In this document: piece by piece, positions 43,021-55,849 of the stretch
How the letters are laid out: every line of letters begins with the position of its first letter
Position numbering within the stretch: position 1 is the stretch's first letter
Assembly (NCBI GenBank): GCA_028829895.1
Contig: JALGAQ010000009.1
Coordinates: forward strand, 3,472,001 to 3,536,000
Direction of reading: 5' to 3'
From: Sinotaia quadrata
Taxonomy: Eukaryota; Mollusca; Gastropoda; Architaenioglossa; Viviparidae
Length of the DNA: 64,000 nt
Notes under the pieces: generated by a model
What the model was told of the DNA's origin: nothing
The model's database searches: none
Seen by the model: only the letters and a program-made list of their open reading frames with translations
Translations under genes and position numbers: made by a program

Positions 43021-44229
43021 GCCAGGAATCAGAATCTTCCTATTAACAATACTCATGTTATATAGAGTGGTTAACGGTCTTGCCATGAACACTAATTAAG
43101 CACCAACGGATGAACTCGATCCACGTCCCCTGACTTCCGATTTTTGACAAGCCTCAGTTCTGCACCCACCTCGTCCTCAATAAAAAAGTTTGATGCAGTC
43201 AGATGCTGAGGAACTTGGGTATTTAAATGTAGTTGAATCACGCGTTACAATGCTTGTTCCCGATTAGCATACCAAAATTCGTGTTTTTACTCAATATGGA
43301 CAGCTTATAGCACTTTGACAATCACATTGTATAATTTGTTGTCATTGAACTAAAACTCGAGTTTTAGTCGAATTATGTTGTTATACATTAGGCCAAATAT
43401 GAATTGGCAAGTTTATTGACCCGGGTTATCCAATTATTTGGTGCCAAACTACCGTAGATGTTGAAGTTCAATAAAAATTTTCGAATCGACTGTATTCTTC
43501 ACGAATAATTTTGTAGAAGAGCGAGGTGAGTTTACGGTGTTTATATTTGTTTCTAGGTTACAGTACTTACATTCGATTCTATATCTTTTTTAATGCATAT
43601 AGACGAATCTGCCTTAAAATGCAAGCAGGTTTATAAAAATGATAACTGATGCGGAAAAAAAGAAACAACGTTTTGATATGCTGAAAATTCGTAAATTGCA
43701 GCGATTATACGATTCAATCCTGGAATAAATGTACCGAAAAACCTAGCTTATGTATGGCTGGCTTCCATTTCAAAGATAATTTTTCAAAGGAGGCTTTGTA
43801 AGACTTTGAACATTTAATTGATATCTAAAAACATTCAAAGTTTCGAGCATCGTGTAACGGTCAATGACGTTTCACTCACAGTCACATTCGATACAAAGAT
43901 TAGCAAAATACGACTCCATAATAAGTTGCTTGACATGAATTGGTTATAATCATCATAACAAGAATTGTTCGTTTTAAAACAATATTCGCTCGCATAAGTT
44001 TCACTGGATTATGTTTACTTCAAAAAATATCAGATTTTGAAATGACGTTTGAACATCCACATAATTCATAATTTACTGGTATAAAAAGCGCGTATACATG
44101 ATAGTAAGTTGTTGTTGGCTACCGTCAGTCACGAATGACCTTGGTCTTTGTCACCCCAGATATTTTTTAATTAACTTTCACCTTAGTCTGTACTTCCATT
44201 AGTAAGTATCGAGTAATAAATTAACATCA
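43021..44229. other. Unassigned AT-rich stretch
   Basis: No gene or clear repeat; open frames are short and featureless. Confidence 0.5.
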
Positions 44230-44529
44230 TATATAGATAAGATAAGAAATGTGCTTTCTTTATTCCAAACAGGATGAATTTTCAGCCAGTTACGTGCATT
44301 CCAATATTACAAAAAACAAATCGTTTGCCATCATTTGTAACTTGTCCTTGACTCAATACATGCTCGTTAATTTCCCATGGCAAATCGCCTTCGTTTAATT
44401 CAGCAAAAACGTCTCCATTACTTTTTTATCAGTACGGGAACTACATGCAACTGAAATGGTATTTTGACGTATGGCCGAATTGAAGGCCGCGAGGTTCACA
44501 ATATAATGTATTATGAATCAATATGTGGC

Positions 44530-44853
44530 CTCGAGGTTCGGTGTACATTTTATGTGTGCCCGTATGCGCTGTTTGAATGCATGTTCATTTAAAGCACAAA
44601 TATTGTATTCTGGTAGATTGTTCCACACAAAAAACACGCTGAATGTTCAATCGTGTATGACGTATGAGGGTCTGGAGTGACACATGGTAGTTTGTGCCTT
44701 GTGTGAGAACAATGACGTGAGTGGGTGTTGGGGATCAGCTAGTATACGGTAAGTGAGAACGATGTCTGCAAGTATCATATGACGGTTGAAATCCAATGAA
44801 TCAGCTGCATTCATTCCTGCTTCGTAAGGTAGATGCCTCATATCTCGTACCAT
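44530..44853 (-). pseudogene. CR1-like LINE C-terminal tail
   Basis: MVRDMRHLPYEAGMNAAD and LADIVLTYRILADPQHPLTS (44647-44853), then WNNLPEYNI and AFKQRIRAH in another frame at about 44540-44620. Matches the conserved end of CR1/jockey ORF2. Confidence 0.75.
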
Positions 44854-45333
44854 CTTCGTAAGTCGATGAGTGATTTTGTCAAGAAGCTGTACATCCTTCT
44901 ACAGACCACACCTGGATAGCGTAATTCCCTGAAGGTTACGCATATGTATTCATTATCCTACGGAAATTATGAATTGTAATCGTCGAGAAAATTTGCCTGA
45001 GCATTGCCAATAATGGTGATGTATGTTTTTAGACTATTTCGCAATGACTAGAGTATTTTATGTCACTGCTTACCATATACCAAGATCCTTTTCCGTCGTT
45101 ACCCATTGCAGTTGGTGTGCACGGAGGAAATAGTTGAAGTTGAATGTTTTGCCAATAATCAGCATCTAACACTTCTCGATGTTGAAAGGTAACTCTTTCT
45201 CGATGATCATTGTTGTAGTTGGTCGAGGTCGTTTTGAAGCAGCAAACAATCAACCGTATTTCGGATTGTTACCAATGCTTTGATTTCATCTGCTAATATT
45301 TTGATTTTACAACGAAAGAGAAGCGTAAATCAT

Positions 45334-46304
45334 TCATATAGACGAGGAATAGTATTGGAACAATAACTGATCCTTGTGGTACGCCACTTGTAACTGATAA
45401 TTGTTTCGGAAGGGCTCCATCCACAAGCACTCTTGTACAGCGTTCATGAAAGTAGCATGTCTATTAGCAGTTTGCCTCGTTCTAACTTCAAAGAAATAGC
45501 ATCCTCTACAAAGCATTCGAGCAGATTTGATATAATGGGCAGCAGTGACACTGGTCTGTAATAAGCATCTTCGGCGCGGTTGCCTAATTTCTGAATTGGT
45601 GATATGATTCCACAGTTCCACGCACTAGAAAGGACATTAGTAATTAACGTGTCCTGAGGCGCGCACAAGTCTCTTCGGTCACTAACTGCTTATGACCTGT
45701 CCACGTGGTGTTCCGAAATCGCAAACTGTTTTTGGTCTTACGACTCAAATGTAAGGTAGATAAATGCTTTAAAACATCTCAAGGTGTTCGAGTAAGCTTC
45801 TAGCTTTTTCGAAGGGCTTTAGTCATCAAATTGGAATTTTGATTGATATCAGTCTCATTGCAGTATACGATGTTAGAAACCTGCAAATCATTACGACGCA
45901 TTTTATATCCGTCTTTGTATGAGCTCTGTAGCATCACTGGTTCTTTCAGTCTGGTACACGTAATCAAAACAAGATTCACGTGACGACTTTATCAAGTGGT
46001 GCTCCATACTCGATGCCCTCAATGGAAGTCTCCTCTTTTGCCAGAATTAGATCGAGAATTGAGAATTTTTGGTGCCCCCGAAATCTAGTGAACTGCGTAA
46101 CATGGTTAAAGAGTACTACATTATCGATAGTTTCTCTGATTTGACAGCACAGTTTGTTAGTTTGATGCTCCAGTTGGAAGTATAGCTGGGGCAAGTTGAA
46201 ATCACACATAATACGCAGGTTTGTATGCTGCGAATTCGGCACCTCTGCATCATGGCTAATAAATCGTTATTCTGTGAGTCCGTATCTGATGGTGGACGAT
46301 ACAC
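45334..46304 (-). pseudogene. CR1-like LINE endonuclease and RT remnants
   Basis: Endonuclease: CDFNLPQLYFQLE (GDFNLP-like, first Gly changed to Cys) and SILDLILAKEE (45976-46242). RT: LGNRAEDAYYRPVSLLPIIS at 45444-45668, then TSGVPQGSVIVPILFLV in another frame at about 45345-45400. No AFD-type block A in between. Confidence 0.75.
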
Positions 46305-46975
46305 GATACCTAAGACACACTTCTCGTAATAAAAGCCAACACCAGAGTGTGCCCTTCACATTCGAATGGCTCCACTACATTCCGTACAAAGAGACTATGG
46401 TGATAGTAGACAGCAACACCACCACTCCTATCGTTTCGATCTTTTCACAGTAAACACATCTATGTTATCAAAATTTCAAATTTACTGATGTGCGGCTGAA
46501 ACCAGTTCTCCGTTACAGCGATGATGTCCAGCTTGTTTTTGCATCTCATTGTGACCAGTTCTTCCAGTTTATTCAGTAAACACTGTGCATTTGTGTATAA
46601 GCATTTAAGTACGTATTGTGTAAGAGTGTTGCGCTATGGGAACTGAGTATATTGCCGACTCCTGGTGTGCCGGAGTACCTTAGTTCTTCGACACGTAGAC
46701 TGTCTTGTCAATATTGCTACTTAGATCCTTTCGTTCGTGTACTGATAGATCAACAGCGTTTGTTTTTGTTCGTGCGTGTACGGTGGTTTGCTGTGTACAA
46801 TCGTACTATCCTAGAGAGTCCGTAACGGTGTTTCCTACAACTTTGATAAATGCATCTAACATATCTTGCGATTGTAGTATAACTTCATTGGTCTTGGGCC
46901 GTCACCAAGAAATTTAGGAGACTATGGATACAGAATAATTTGTGGCCACGTCTTAATCTATATGGGTCGTTTCCA

Positions 46976-47386
46976 CTATAATTTCCTCTGTTTACTATCG
47001 CGGGTTTTCTGTGCATGGGCTTCCGAATTCGCAACTACTTTTGGAACACCGAGGAAGATTATGCTCCTTCCTTCCTCGGCAAGTTCATTTCGATATAAAG
47101 CTTCTTTTTTGTGGTCTCTCCCAGAAGGGAAAATGGGCGTATACACGTATTTTAATTTGGTCATGCATTCGATGGACAGTAATACATCTTCAATATCTTT
47201 TTGGTTATCCAGATTCACTTTAGCCTGCCTCGGTATTCCGGGGAGTCTGGCTTCCTTCTTAGACCTATGATAGCTTACGGCGTAATGCTTTCCAATCATA
47301 TTTTTAATCAGATTGCATTTTTGAATCCATTCTTTTAACTCATGCTGACTACGAGCGCAAAGAAGGGTATCAATAGATTCAGTCAT
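46976..47386 (-). pseudogene. CR1-like LINE ORF1 fragment
   Basis: 136 residues, open. Contains LLCARSQHELKEWIQKCNLI, NMIGKHYAVSYHRSKKEARL, KYVYTPIFPSGRDHKKEALY and RSIIFLGV. This pattern (a charged helix, then a DNA/RNA-binding region, then the FPLNxKxKEAFY-like motif) fits the ORF1 protein of CR1-type elements as I know them. It would bind LINE RNA. Frame ends on both sides without a clear start. Confidence 0.6.
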
Positions 47387-47749
47387 ATAGGTGCATATAA
47401 CTGAAAAGGATTATAGCTTTTTATCGCTTACAGCCACATGACTGTGGTATGGAATTTTTGTGTCATTTCGCTTCCGTTCATTTATGTGACTAGAAGAGGA
47501 TGCGATCATCGCTGTTGGAAGTGATGTGTCACCTTACTTTTGTTTAGGTTTGTGACTAGGAGAGCAAGCAGTCGTGGCGATACGCACATCCTTCTTTTCA
47601 ACGGTATTTGTGTTCCGACATCTTGTTTATGCTTATCCTTACATTGCGTGCAGATTGAACACACGCCTGGTTGATCATCACTGATGATCTTGCTGATAAT
47701 TGTAATTGTAATTGTAGCTGCCTAGGACAAATCGGAATCAGAGGTGGAC

Positions 47750-48330
47750 TTCAGTCGGCGACAATCGATCGAAATGTGCATTCATGTCTTCAATGAGGAT
47801 TACAAAATCCGACTAACAAACTTTCTAAGGAAGTTCGTGTGAATGTTGATAAAAGGTATCTTTCATCGCATCTGAACTGCAATCAATTAGGATATTGGCA
47901 GCAAATGTTGTTATTTCGCGCTCGGTGTTTTACACACAAACACATGACTGGAAGCTGTTCTATCATGGCGTCGTCACCTTTTGCGTTCATTGCAAAAATC
48001 GACACGTGCGTGACCGGATATTACTTCAAAGTGGAAAGAAAGGCCTCGGTGAATTCTCAAGTCAGGAGTTCAATGACGTTAATTAGATAATGCATGAATA
48101 GTCCTGAAGGCGCATCTCTTGAGGAGCGCCTGTGTTGTTTGCATGGGTTTCCCAGATATCTCTATAGCTCTTCGTTGAATTTCGAGTATTATAGTACGTA
48201 ATTCATCAGTAGCCAACTGAAAAGACGAGCCCGTTTAATTGTAGTTGCTTTTCAATTTCCTAGTAGAAACCTTATCGTGAGATGTCATTGTTTGGACATG
48301 GGTTATAAACAGCGACAGTTATGGGTTGAA
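47750..48330 (-). pseudogene. RTE-like LINE endonuclease fragment, old
   Basis: DNA similarity to 32480-32960: for example gaggattacaaaatccgact, then cgcatctgaactgcaatcaa and ctcaagtcaggag. A diverged, frame-broken piece of the RTE endonuclease region inserted between two CR1-like LINEs. Confidence 0.7.
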
Positions 48331-48755
48331 GGGTGTTAATTTTAGGAGAATGCAAAGTGACATGGAAAATGGGGTGAATTTTAAGAGGGACGATGAACCT
48401 GAAGATAGAATTGGCTAGTAGATTTTTGTTGGGTTGAGTGGTTAGCTCATTCAGAATTATAATAATTCCTAAATAGATAAGATAAGATAAAGTTAAGGTA
48501 AGTGCTTTATTTACCCCAAATCGGATGAACTTTCAGTCAGTTACATGCATTGCAATATTACAAAAAACAAAATTTTCCCATCATTTTCATCTTGTCCTTT
48601 ACTCAATATACGCGCGTTATGTTCCCCACGGCAGATGTCTATCGTTCAATTCAGCAAAATGTCTCCATTCCTCCTTTTATCCGTACCGGAAACTGCATGC
48701 AACTGAAGGGGTATTTTGACTTGTGGCCGAATTGAAGCCGCGCCAATATCTCATC

Positions 48756-49768
48756 TTATGACTGGAATCGCCCGGTTACGTGCTCAACCCGAAGGACATA
48801 TCGATATTGCGCATATCGACTAGGTTGAATGATGCAGCTCGCCTTACAATCGGAGCCCAGTGACAGAATTCTAAGCTCATTTGGTACTTTAAATAAATCA
48901 ACATTTTCGTTGGAAAGAGGTAACCAGAAGAACACGTTCAATTTCCGTTCAAAAATATGATTCAGAGAGATATCCAACGAAAAATTTACGTAAGGCGCTG
49001 CAGCGCGGTTTCCATTTGTCGTTATAGATCGGTGAGATAAATCTTTGGTAGGATCGTTGACTATCCGATACAACAACTTCGGGTTGCCTTCCATTCTCTT
49101 TACTAGGTGGGTGTGATGCTTGTCCTCTCGTATAAGATTTGTCACTTATATACCGAAGTTTACGGAAGTATAACCACGATGTAGTCGTGTCGGTGGTTTT
49201 CGGAACAATCCAAACCTTGCTTCGTAGTATTATCGACTTCTTCGTGCGGCTGCGAACGGTGAAACGAATGTCGTGCTTCACTTTCCATGTAAAATAGCTG
49301 GCATTTTATGACATGGCTGCGCTAAGGTAGGACATCAGAGAATTACTGTGAGATTCGAGGTCGTTATAAATGAAGGTGTTGTTCATTAAGATCCCGAGGT
49401 GCTTCTTTCAGCGCTAATTTGTTTAATCTTCGAACGAGCTTTGTATTCACGTTAAATCGCTTTGTAATGCACACATATACAAAATCGAGAACAAGGTGGT
49501 CACTACGGCCCAAAGGAGCAGCATAATCAATATTCTCGATTAAAGTGACTTTGGAAGTCAAAACTAGATCCAGACGCGATAGCTGCTGAAGACCCCTACT
49601 CCGAATGTAATCGAAAACGTGATTGTAAAATGGATACAAATCGAATAGTTGTTGGAATTTATGCTCCAGTGTTTGCGTTGGATGATCTGATCTCCCATGT
49701 TGGTTAGGAAGTTTAAAGTCCACGATGATCAGCAATTGAGAATGACGGCTATTCCACATGTGGTGCAT
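48756..49768 (-). pseudogene. CR1-like LINE endonuclease and linker
   Basis: Endonuclease frame 49364-49768 (134 residues): IIVDFKLPNQHG (GDFNLP-like, Gly and Asn changed), SRLDLVLTSK, APLGRSDHLVLDF with the SDH catalytic block. Linker 48949-49281 and 48756-49145: WLYFRKLRYISDK and NPKLLYRIVNDPTKD, typical pre-RT sequence. Three frames are needed. Confidence 0.78.
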
Positions 49769-50633
49769 GGCTTCTTATAGACTGTTATTATGGGCGTCTG
49801 TTGAAGAGGGTGACCGATAGATAACGACAAATACAAAATCTTCTCCAGATTCTAGCTTTAAAGTACACCAGATGGCCTCTGCAACCTTAAAGTTTGGAGC
49901 TGGAATCTCGATGCATTGAATGCTTGTGTGTTAGTAGAGGGTAACACCACAGCCGGCTCTTAAGCGATGTTGGCGTAGAAGCGACATGTTTGCAATTGCT
50001 AACTCACACACAGTATAAGGGGGTCCAACCGAGTTTCATTAACACCAATGAGGTCCGACGAATAACCAGCATAGAGATCATTCAAATCAGCGGTTCTGTT
50101 AGTCAATCTGTGACCATTGGTGTACACACATTTAATAAAATTTTTTGAGTCGGACATTTGTCGATTTTTGTACCGGCTCAGAATCTAAACATGTGTTCGT
50201 TGAAAAAATCATGAGCGTTGTTTACACGAAATGACTTCTGGAGACTGAGTGGGACATCTCTTAGCGATTTTCTGTCGTTCACGTTCCATTTAGTTTTGAA
50301 AACGTTCAGCGTCTCGTTCGTCAAAAAAGTGATCTTTAAACGATTCGGTCAATCGCCTTTATAGTTCGGGGACCGAGGTATCCTAAATGCATTCACAACT
50401 ACTGTGCTTTGGACAACAAATTTTCAGCAATGTATCGTCACCGCTTGTATTCGTGTTCAAGTGTCTCAGGTTGCTGCTATTTCCGAGAAATCCAAGGAGT
50501 ATGAGAATGAGTAAGCTGTTTTTATCTGCATCACTGGTATAATATTTGCGCTCTCACCATGGTAAGTCGGCATAAATGCGGCATACAACTTCCAGGCGTC
50601 TGTTGACCAGATGAGAGTAGAGTAGCACATTTT

Positions 50634-50957
50634 CTATATTCTCTTGAACTGTAGCGTTACTTTTAAGAGACGCGTTTCGTCTTGGTGCGGGAAGCTCGTG
50701 TGGCGACTCAAGCCGATGACTGCGGCAGGTATGATTGGGTTCAGCTTCATTTGATTACAAAAGTCATACCAACAATGAAGGTCGTGTTTTCTTTTTGCTT
50801 CAAATAGGGTATCATCTGACTCGCTGACGTTGCTGCATATCACACTAAGGTCATGTGCAGTTTTTGATTTGCGTGTAGGCCGATGCGCATTGCCAACATG
50901 AGCCCAGACTTCTTCGTTGGGGCTTGACGTTGACTGTGCTGGGGTGTTGATTTCCAC
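50634..50957 (-). pseudogene. CR1-like LINE ORF1 middle region
   Basis: 107 residues including LSVICSNVSESDDTLFEAKR, HDLHCWYDFCNQMKLNP and ETRLLKVTLQ, the typical ORF1 pattern (VPESxxxxxxxRxxHDLxxW...PRLLKVxL). Likely RNA-binding when intact. Confidence 0.65.
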
Positions 50958-51227
50958 GTGGGAATTTAGTGTTGCAGTGATGTTAGGTGCAAGAGGAGCT
51001 GCTTGAGCTTATGTGCGTTAGACTCCGCTTCCGATGGTGTTATGAATTTCGTGGCGCTTCTCTGGGAGACTACACTTTTGTGTGGTGTCTGCAAGTTTGT
51101 TTTGATCATTCTGTTAGAAGATTTGTTTCTGAATCAGTTTATAATTCCTTCGCCCTGCGTTCTATATTGCTTGGCCTACCGTCCGATGTGAAAGGTCTTG
51201 ATTTTGTTCCTCTATTTTTGTTCAATA

Positions 51228-51524
51228 TTATTCTGCAATCAAAACATAGTAACAGACAGCTGGGTGATTCTCACTCTTGATGGTATCGCTTACTATGGCT
51301 TGGCTAGCTTCTTCACACGTGACGTGGATTTCGCACAGGTAGAGATGACAGATAATCGATTTGGTCCGCGCACTGATTGCCTTATCGCATGTTGTGCACA
51401 GCTCAGGTGATTTACCGGCCTTGTCTGAATTAGTCATGGTCGGATTTTCACATGTGTGTTGATGGGCAGTTGTGTTGGCATCGCGTGAAGGGGTCGACAT
51501 CGTAGCTTCAATGTGTATGATCAA
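51228..51524 (-). pseudogene. CR1-like LINE ORF1 N-terminal Cys/His finger
   Basis: 98 residues with CTTCDKAISARTKSIICHL and CEIHVTCEE, a PHD/esterase-type Cys-rich pattern (C-x2-C...C...C...H-x2-C) as found at the N-terminus of CR1-type ORF1. Some ligands are lost (LYLCEIHVTC instead of CxxWxHxxC). Confidence 0.6.
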
Positions 51525-51530
51525 CGTGGT

Positions 51531-52089
51531 TCCAAAAGACTTGTGATAAATTCTCCTTTTCTGAGTTGATTTTGACTCACTGCGTCAAAGTCAGCAGCAG
51601 AATTTAGGGAAAGGCACGACTGATGTACTGGTGTTAATGTGTTAAAGATGTTGTCGTCGATGTAGAAATTTGCTTGAGTAGATTGTATCACACGGATGCA
51701 ATGAGAAAACTAAATTCCAAAATACGATGCGTATAAGAAGATAGATGTAAGATTCCGACGTATCTTCTTCGTAGGAATCTCGAATTAACCCAGAAATCGC
51801 GTAGTTACTCCAAATTATGTCACAGCGTCAACAATTGCGTCCGCACGCCTGATAACTGTTTCAGGATTGCGAAGCTTACAATATTTTTGCATTAATTGGA
51901 GTACTTAAGTTATCCTGGAAGATATGTACGATAATTCATACAAACCATAAGGTAATAAAATTGCAGATGAGGTTAATTTTAAACAGCTGAAGTGATATAG
52001 AAATGGATTGCTTCAACATTTATTGTTAGTTATTCAAAACTCAGAGATTTTTGAGACCTCTTAAATATATCTTCCTCATATAGTATTTT

Positions 52090-52128
<39 letters not shown>

Positions 52129-52140
52129 GTAGCGTTGGAT
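51531..52140. other. Unassigned, with a (TA)n run
   Basis: No gene. A TA microsatellite of about 33 bases at 52093-52125 lies near its right end. Confidence 0.55.
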
Positions 52141-53230
52141 GCTTGGGAATCATCAGAGTTTTAAGTTGTAACAGGTTTAATTGACGGAGCGTGGTGAGTG
52201 GATGTACTGATAACTTTGTTACCTGCACCCTCAATGTAGACAGTCATCGGCGATCGACAACCACGGTTTTTACCTTGCTACAGCAATCCAGAGTTAAGTC
52301 TATTGCCGTTTGTTTGATTACGCGATACTATCATTCATATGGCATCCGTAGTGGTTTCTGTACAGCATCAGGGCGAACAAATACGTGGATTGACGTAGAC
52401 CGTGCGGTGTCCAATTGAGCGGTGCGCGAGTCAAGACGAGTAGGTGTGAACTTCAAGTCCTAATATAGGATTTGATGCGTGTAGCCTACGTTGCTGTGGT
52501 AATCTCGCTCGTGACTCTAGATTCCATGAACACATCGCTCGGTAAGCCAAGGAGGGTCCCGGAGGAAATTTCTGTTGAGGTACAGCCTAAATCTCCTTTA
52601 ATAGTATTACGGACAGCAGCAACAAATTGGCGAATGTTCAGGTCAGTCGCTGAAAACTGCTCGTTCCATATTGGAAGCTTTCAATCGGCAGGGCAATCAA
52701 TTAATCAGACCATTGTCAGAAGGATGATAGGCCGTGGTCTTTATGTGTTCGCATCTCAGTAAACGCCGGTCGTCTCGGAACAACTAAGAAGTAAATTAAG
52801 AAACACGGTCCAATGTATTGGGTGCTGGAACTCCAAACACAGCGAACCAAACTCTTAATAGTGTACGCACTACTTCGGGGTGAATGTATCCATTATTGCA
52901 GCCGGCTGAGACCATCGGGTTTATCTTTCGACACAAGTGAGTACATAAAAATAGACATGTGAACGTGGTAGAGGACCAAAATATCGATATGTATGTGTTC
53001 AAAACGTCCGTCTGGTAGAGGGAAGGATCCAGCAGCAGAAACGTTGTGCAGATGGATCTTGCTGCGTTGGCAGTGGAGGCATGATTTGGTCCAAGTGCGC
53101 AGATCCTTGCGGATGTTTGGCCACACATAGCGTTGCGTAATGAGATTGAGAGTAGAGTGGATTTTGGAGCGGCAAATACTGTGGAGTTATCAAAAACAGT
53201 GCGGCGAAGGGACAGGGGTCCACTGGTCAA
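52140..53230 (-). pseudogene. Ty3/Gypsy integrase relic
   Basis: The minus-strand frame 52893-53126 reads WPNIRKDLRTWTKSCLHCQR, SKIHLHNVSAAGSFPLPDGR and FEHIHIDILV: the C-x2-C of the zinc-binding domain (CLHC), then the first catalytic Asp region (HIHID). Further down, SGTLLGLPSDVFMESR near 52520-52570 resembles the GxTLRLPGxF block after the integrase core. The middle is frame-broken. From a different Gypsy lineage than 61377-63310. Confidence 0.75.
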
Positions 53231-53387
53231 CCCCTAGTGGATGCATTCATGGGAATGATTGAGAAACATATACAAAGTGATATAGCAGAATACCTTTCTA
53301 CCGCTGATACGTAGACGACATTTTCGCTATCTTACTTATAAGGGCTGATTTCGGATCGATAATCCGTCGGTTCAATAGTGCACACGG

Positions 53388-53521
53388 AAAAATGAATGTG
53401 AGATGAGAATGAAATATAAATATTTGGTGATGTTCCTGAGCGTCATGTCCATGTGAGTTGCATCTGAATATCCAACTATTTCTGTACGTTGAAACATTGC
53501 CTATAAACACCGATAGCTCCA
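53388..53521 (+). repeat. 134-base direct repeat, unit 1
   Basis: Nearly identical to 53875-54008 with three differences in 134 bases, same orientation, offset 487 bases. Orientation of any parent element is unknown. Confidence 0.95.
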
Positions 53522-53874
53522 GTACACACTGCTGTATACACTGCTGATGCGCTCGGTAGTTTCTGTTTACGAGTATTTCACCCGATAATTGTCGCTTGTT
53601 AACTAGATAGAGCAAATTTGATTGTGATAGGCAAATTGAGTGACGTCAAATTTGACCCCCTTATTTTGTAACGAATAACGGCATCAAACGACTCGATAAG
53701 CCAATATATGTCTATGTCGAAAGCCCATTATCCAGGCTTTTTCCGATTAAGTCACATCCAAGTGAAAACGTGTAGGCTTCGATTCTGTTGACTAATGTTT
53801 GAATGGAAATCAAAGATATATCAGAATAAAATATTGAAACTTTTGGATTGTGAAAACACATGAGTTTTGGAATG

Positions 53875-54008
53875 AAAAATGAATGTGAAATGAGAATGAA
53901 ATATAAATATTTGGTGATGTTCCTGAGCGTCATGTCCATGCGAGTTGCATCTTAATATCCAACTATTTCTGTACGTTGAAACATTGCCTATAAACACCGA
54001 TAGCTCCA
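53875..54008 (+). repeat. 134-base direct repeat, unit 2
   Basis: Second unit; see 53388-53521. The 353 bases between the units carry no recognisable coding sequence. Confidence 0.95.
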
Positions 54009-55849
54009 TCCTCGATGAATATTATTACACATGTATGATTTAAAATGAAGTTCATTTGCAGGATGGATGACCGATGTCAAATAAGGGGATGTCACACTAA
54101 TCTGTAAAGTATTTTCCGCTGAAAGAAACAAACACGTTGCGAAATGCCCTTCAACGCTCTATTCAGACGACTTTATGCGCGGCCAATTTACTACTCATTA
54201 CAATTGCCAAATCTAAAAGACTAAGCATCATCAAATATAGCTAGTACTGTAAGGCGATCATTAGATTGACTCGGAATCAATGCACGTGACGCCAAAATCA
54301 ACTTCAAGTGTGTAATTGTGCAATTCTGCTAAATGAAGCGGTATAATTTTCACTCAAATATTTCACTCAGCTGCATTTCCTTCGAAGCAAATTCTGAGGC
54401 AAGCAATTTTGGCCCCATCATTAAGAGACTGAAACTCTTAATATATTTTAATCAGTGAAAGCTTTAGGTTACTAATAATGTAGCATGGCTTCCATCAGAA
54501 TTGGTCTGTCCTCCTTCTTGACTGAACAGTCGACGTTACTGATCAAAGAGATTCTGAACAACGTTTCTTTTCATTCATATTAGGATACAACTATCAAAAA
54601 TTTGTCTATTGTCAGGTCCTATTTGATTTCTGCTAAAGTCCAGTATGGACAGAATTAATCTTCTTAACAGCACCGCTGGAATGGCAAATGGAATGTGACT
54701 CAAACGATAGTTTCAGCAAAGAAGGACGCATATACAAACACATGAAATAGAATTTTCGGCTGTCTGTGGGCAATAATTCAAATTTCTTATTATCTCTGGA
54801 CCCAAATTTCAAAATTCATCTCCACTGTGCAGATGATCGATGGACCAAATATCGTCTTGTGCTACTGAAATGTGACAGACGGCAGCAAAATTTCATTGTC
54901 GATATCTGCTTTTGTGTCATCGCATTCGCTTAAGTTCGCTGTTGCTTCCACACTGTGGCAGTGCCTCTCCAGGAAGTATATTCAAGACAAAAGCTAGTTT
55001 CAATGCTGCTATGCTGTGCAGAATGATTCAAGATCAGAAAAGGCAATTGAAATCAATCCAGACCGAGAACTAGGAGTTGGCTCCTTCAGGCAACCGGAAG
55101 ATAAACTCCGTTTTCTTTCGGCAAATCCTGCAGTCAAGATTATGCCAAATGTATTGCAATGCTTCCTTTGGATCTCCTCAATGAGACCGAAAAATGGTTT
55201 CTCTGGTTTTGAGCCTTCCAGATTCTCCATATAACTCGTTCTCGCAGCAGCAACATATACGAATTTTAAGTGGAAATTGTTTGTTGTAAGCATTTTCCAA
55301 CGCCGTGGTCTGCTACTAACGATGGAAAGTCTCGTGGGGGCTAATGATGAAGATTTTTGTGCGCGCTAGGGTTCAAACAACCTATCCTGGCAATGACGTG
55401 TTTGATTCTACTAGAATTCCGCATCACCCAAGAGTTTTGTGTAACAAATACTTTCTTCTCGACAAAATCACATCATTCCATATCTTGGCGACACCCCAAA
55501 AGTCATGATTGGCACAAACTAAACTGCAGAAGACGAATGATCTCTGTACCTATCACAATGCAGATAGTGGTACGAGCTAATCAGTCATGGGTGCGTCTGC
55601 AACCTGCACGCATCAACCACGAAATGATGAAAGAATATCTTCGTATTAACGATAGCAAAGCACCCGATGAGATGCAAAGCGCAGCTCTCGCTGTCCTCTG
55701 TAAACAGGTGCGGGCAAACGCGTAGTGGTTTGCAGCTAATGTCTTGAAATTAGAGAATGTAGTTTCGGCTAAAATAGCAGTTCTTATGAAATACATAACA
55801 ACGACTAACGCGAACTTCAATAATCTCCGATAAGCTAGACAGAATTCCC
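54009..55849. other. Unassigned intergenic stretch
   Basis: Open frames at 55009-55293 and 55357-55725 have no domain I recognise. The right part may belong to the + strand LINE starting at about 55850, because its position would correspond to the pre-RT region, but no motif supports this. Confidence 0.4.

Larger units (their letters stand above)
44230..47390 (-). mobile_element. CR1-like LINE copy with ORF1, internally deleted RT
   Basis: Minus strand, from 5': ORF1-like frame (46976-47386), endonuclease pieces (45976-46304), RT N-terminus (45444-45668), RT block B region (45334-45430), C-terminal tail (44530-44853), then the 3' block shared with 27757, 36734 and 48502 and a GATAA-type tandem tail at 44232-44250. 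The RT jumps from KLERGKL to TRVLVDGALPKQL, losing block A, and block C is not visible. Dead copy. Confidence 0.8.
48480..51530 (-). mobile_element. CR1-like LINE copy lacking its reverse transcriptase
   Basis: Minus strand, from 5': ORF1 N-terminal finger (51228-51524), ORF1 middle (50634-50957), endonuclease (49364-49768), linker (48756-49281), then directly the 3' block (48502-48740) and a GATAA tandem tail (48473-48496). No RT block A, B or C is visible anywhere between the linker and the 3' block, so about 1.5 kb of RT seems to be deleted. Same family as the copy at 44230-47390 by 3' block and tail. Confidence 0.8.

Noticed and set aside
46962..47270. 102-residue + strand frame
   Set aside because: Antisense to the recognisable LINE ORF1 on the minus strand.
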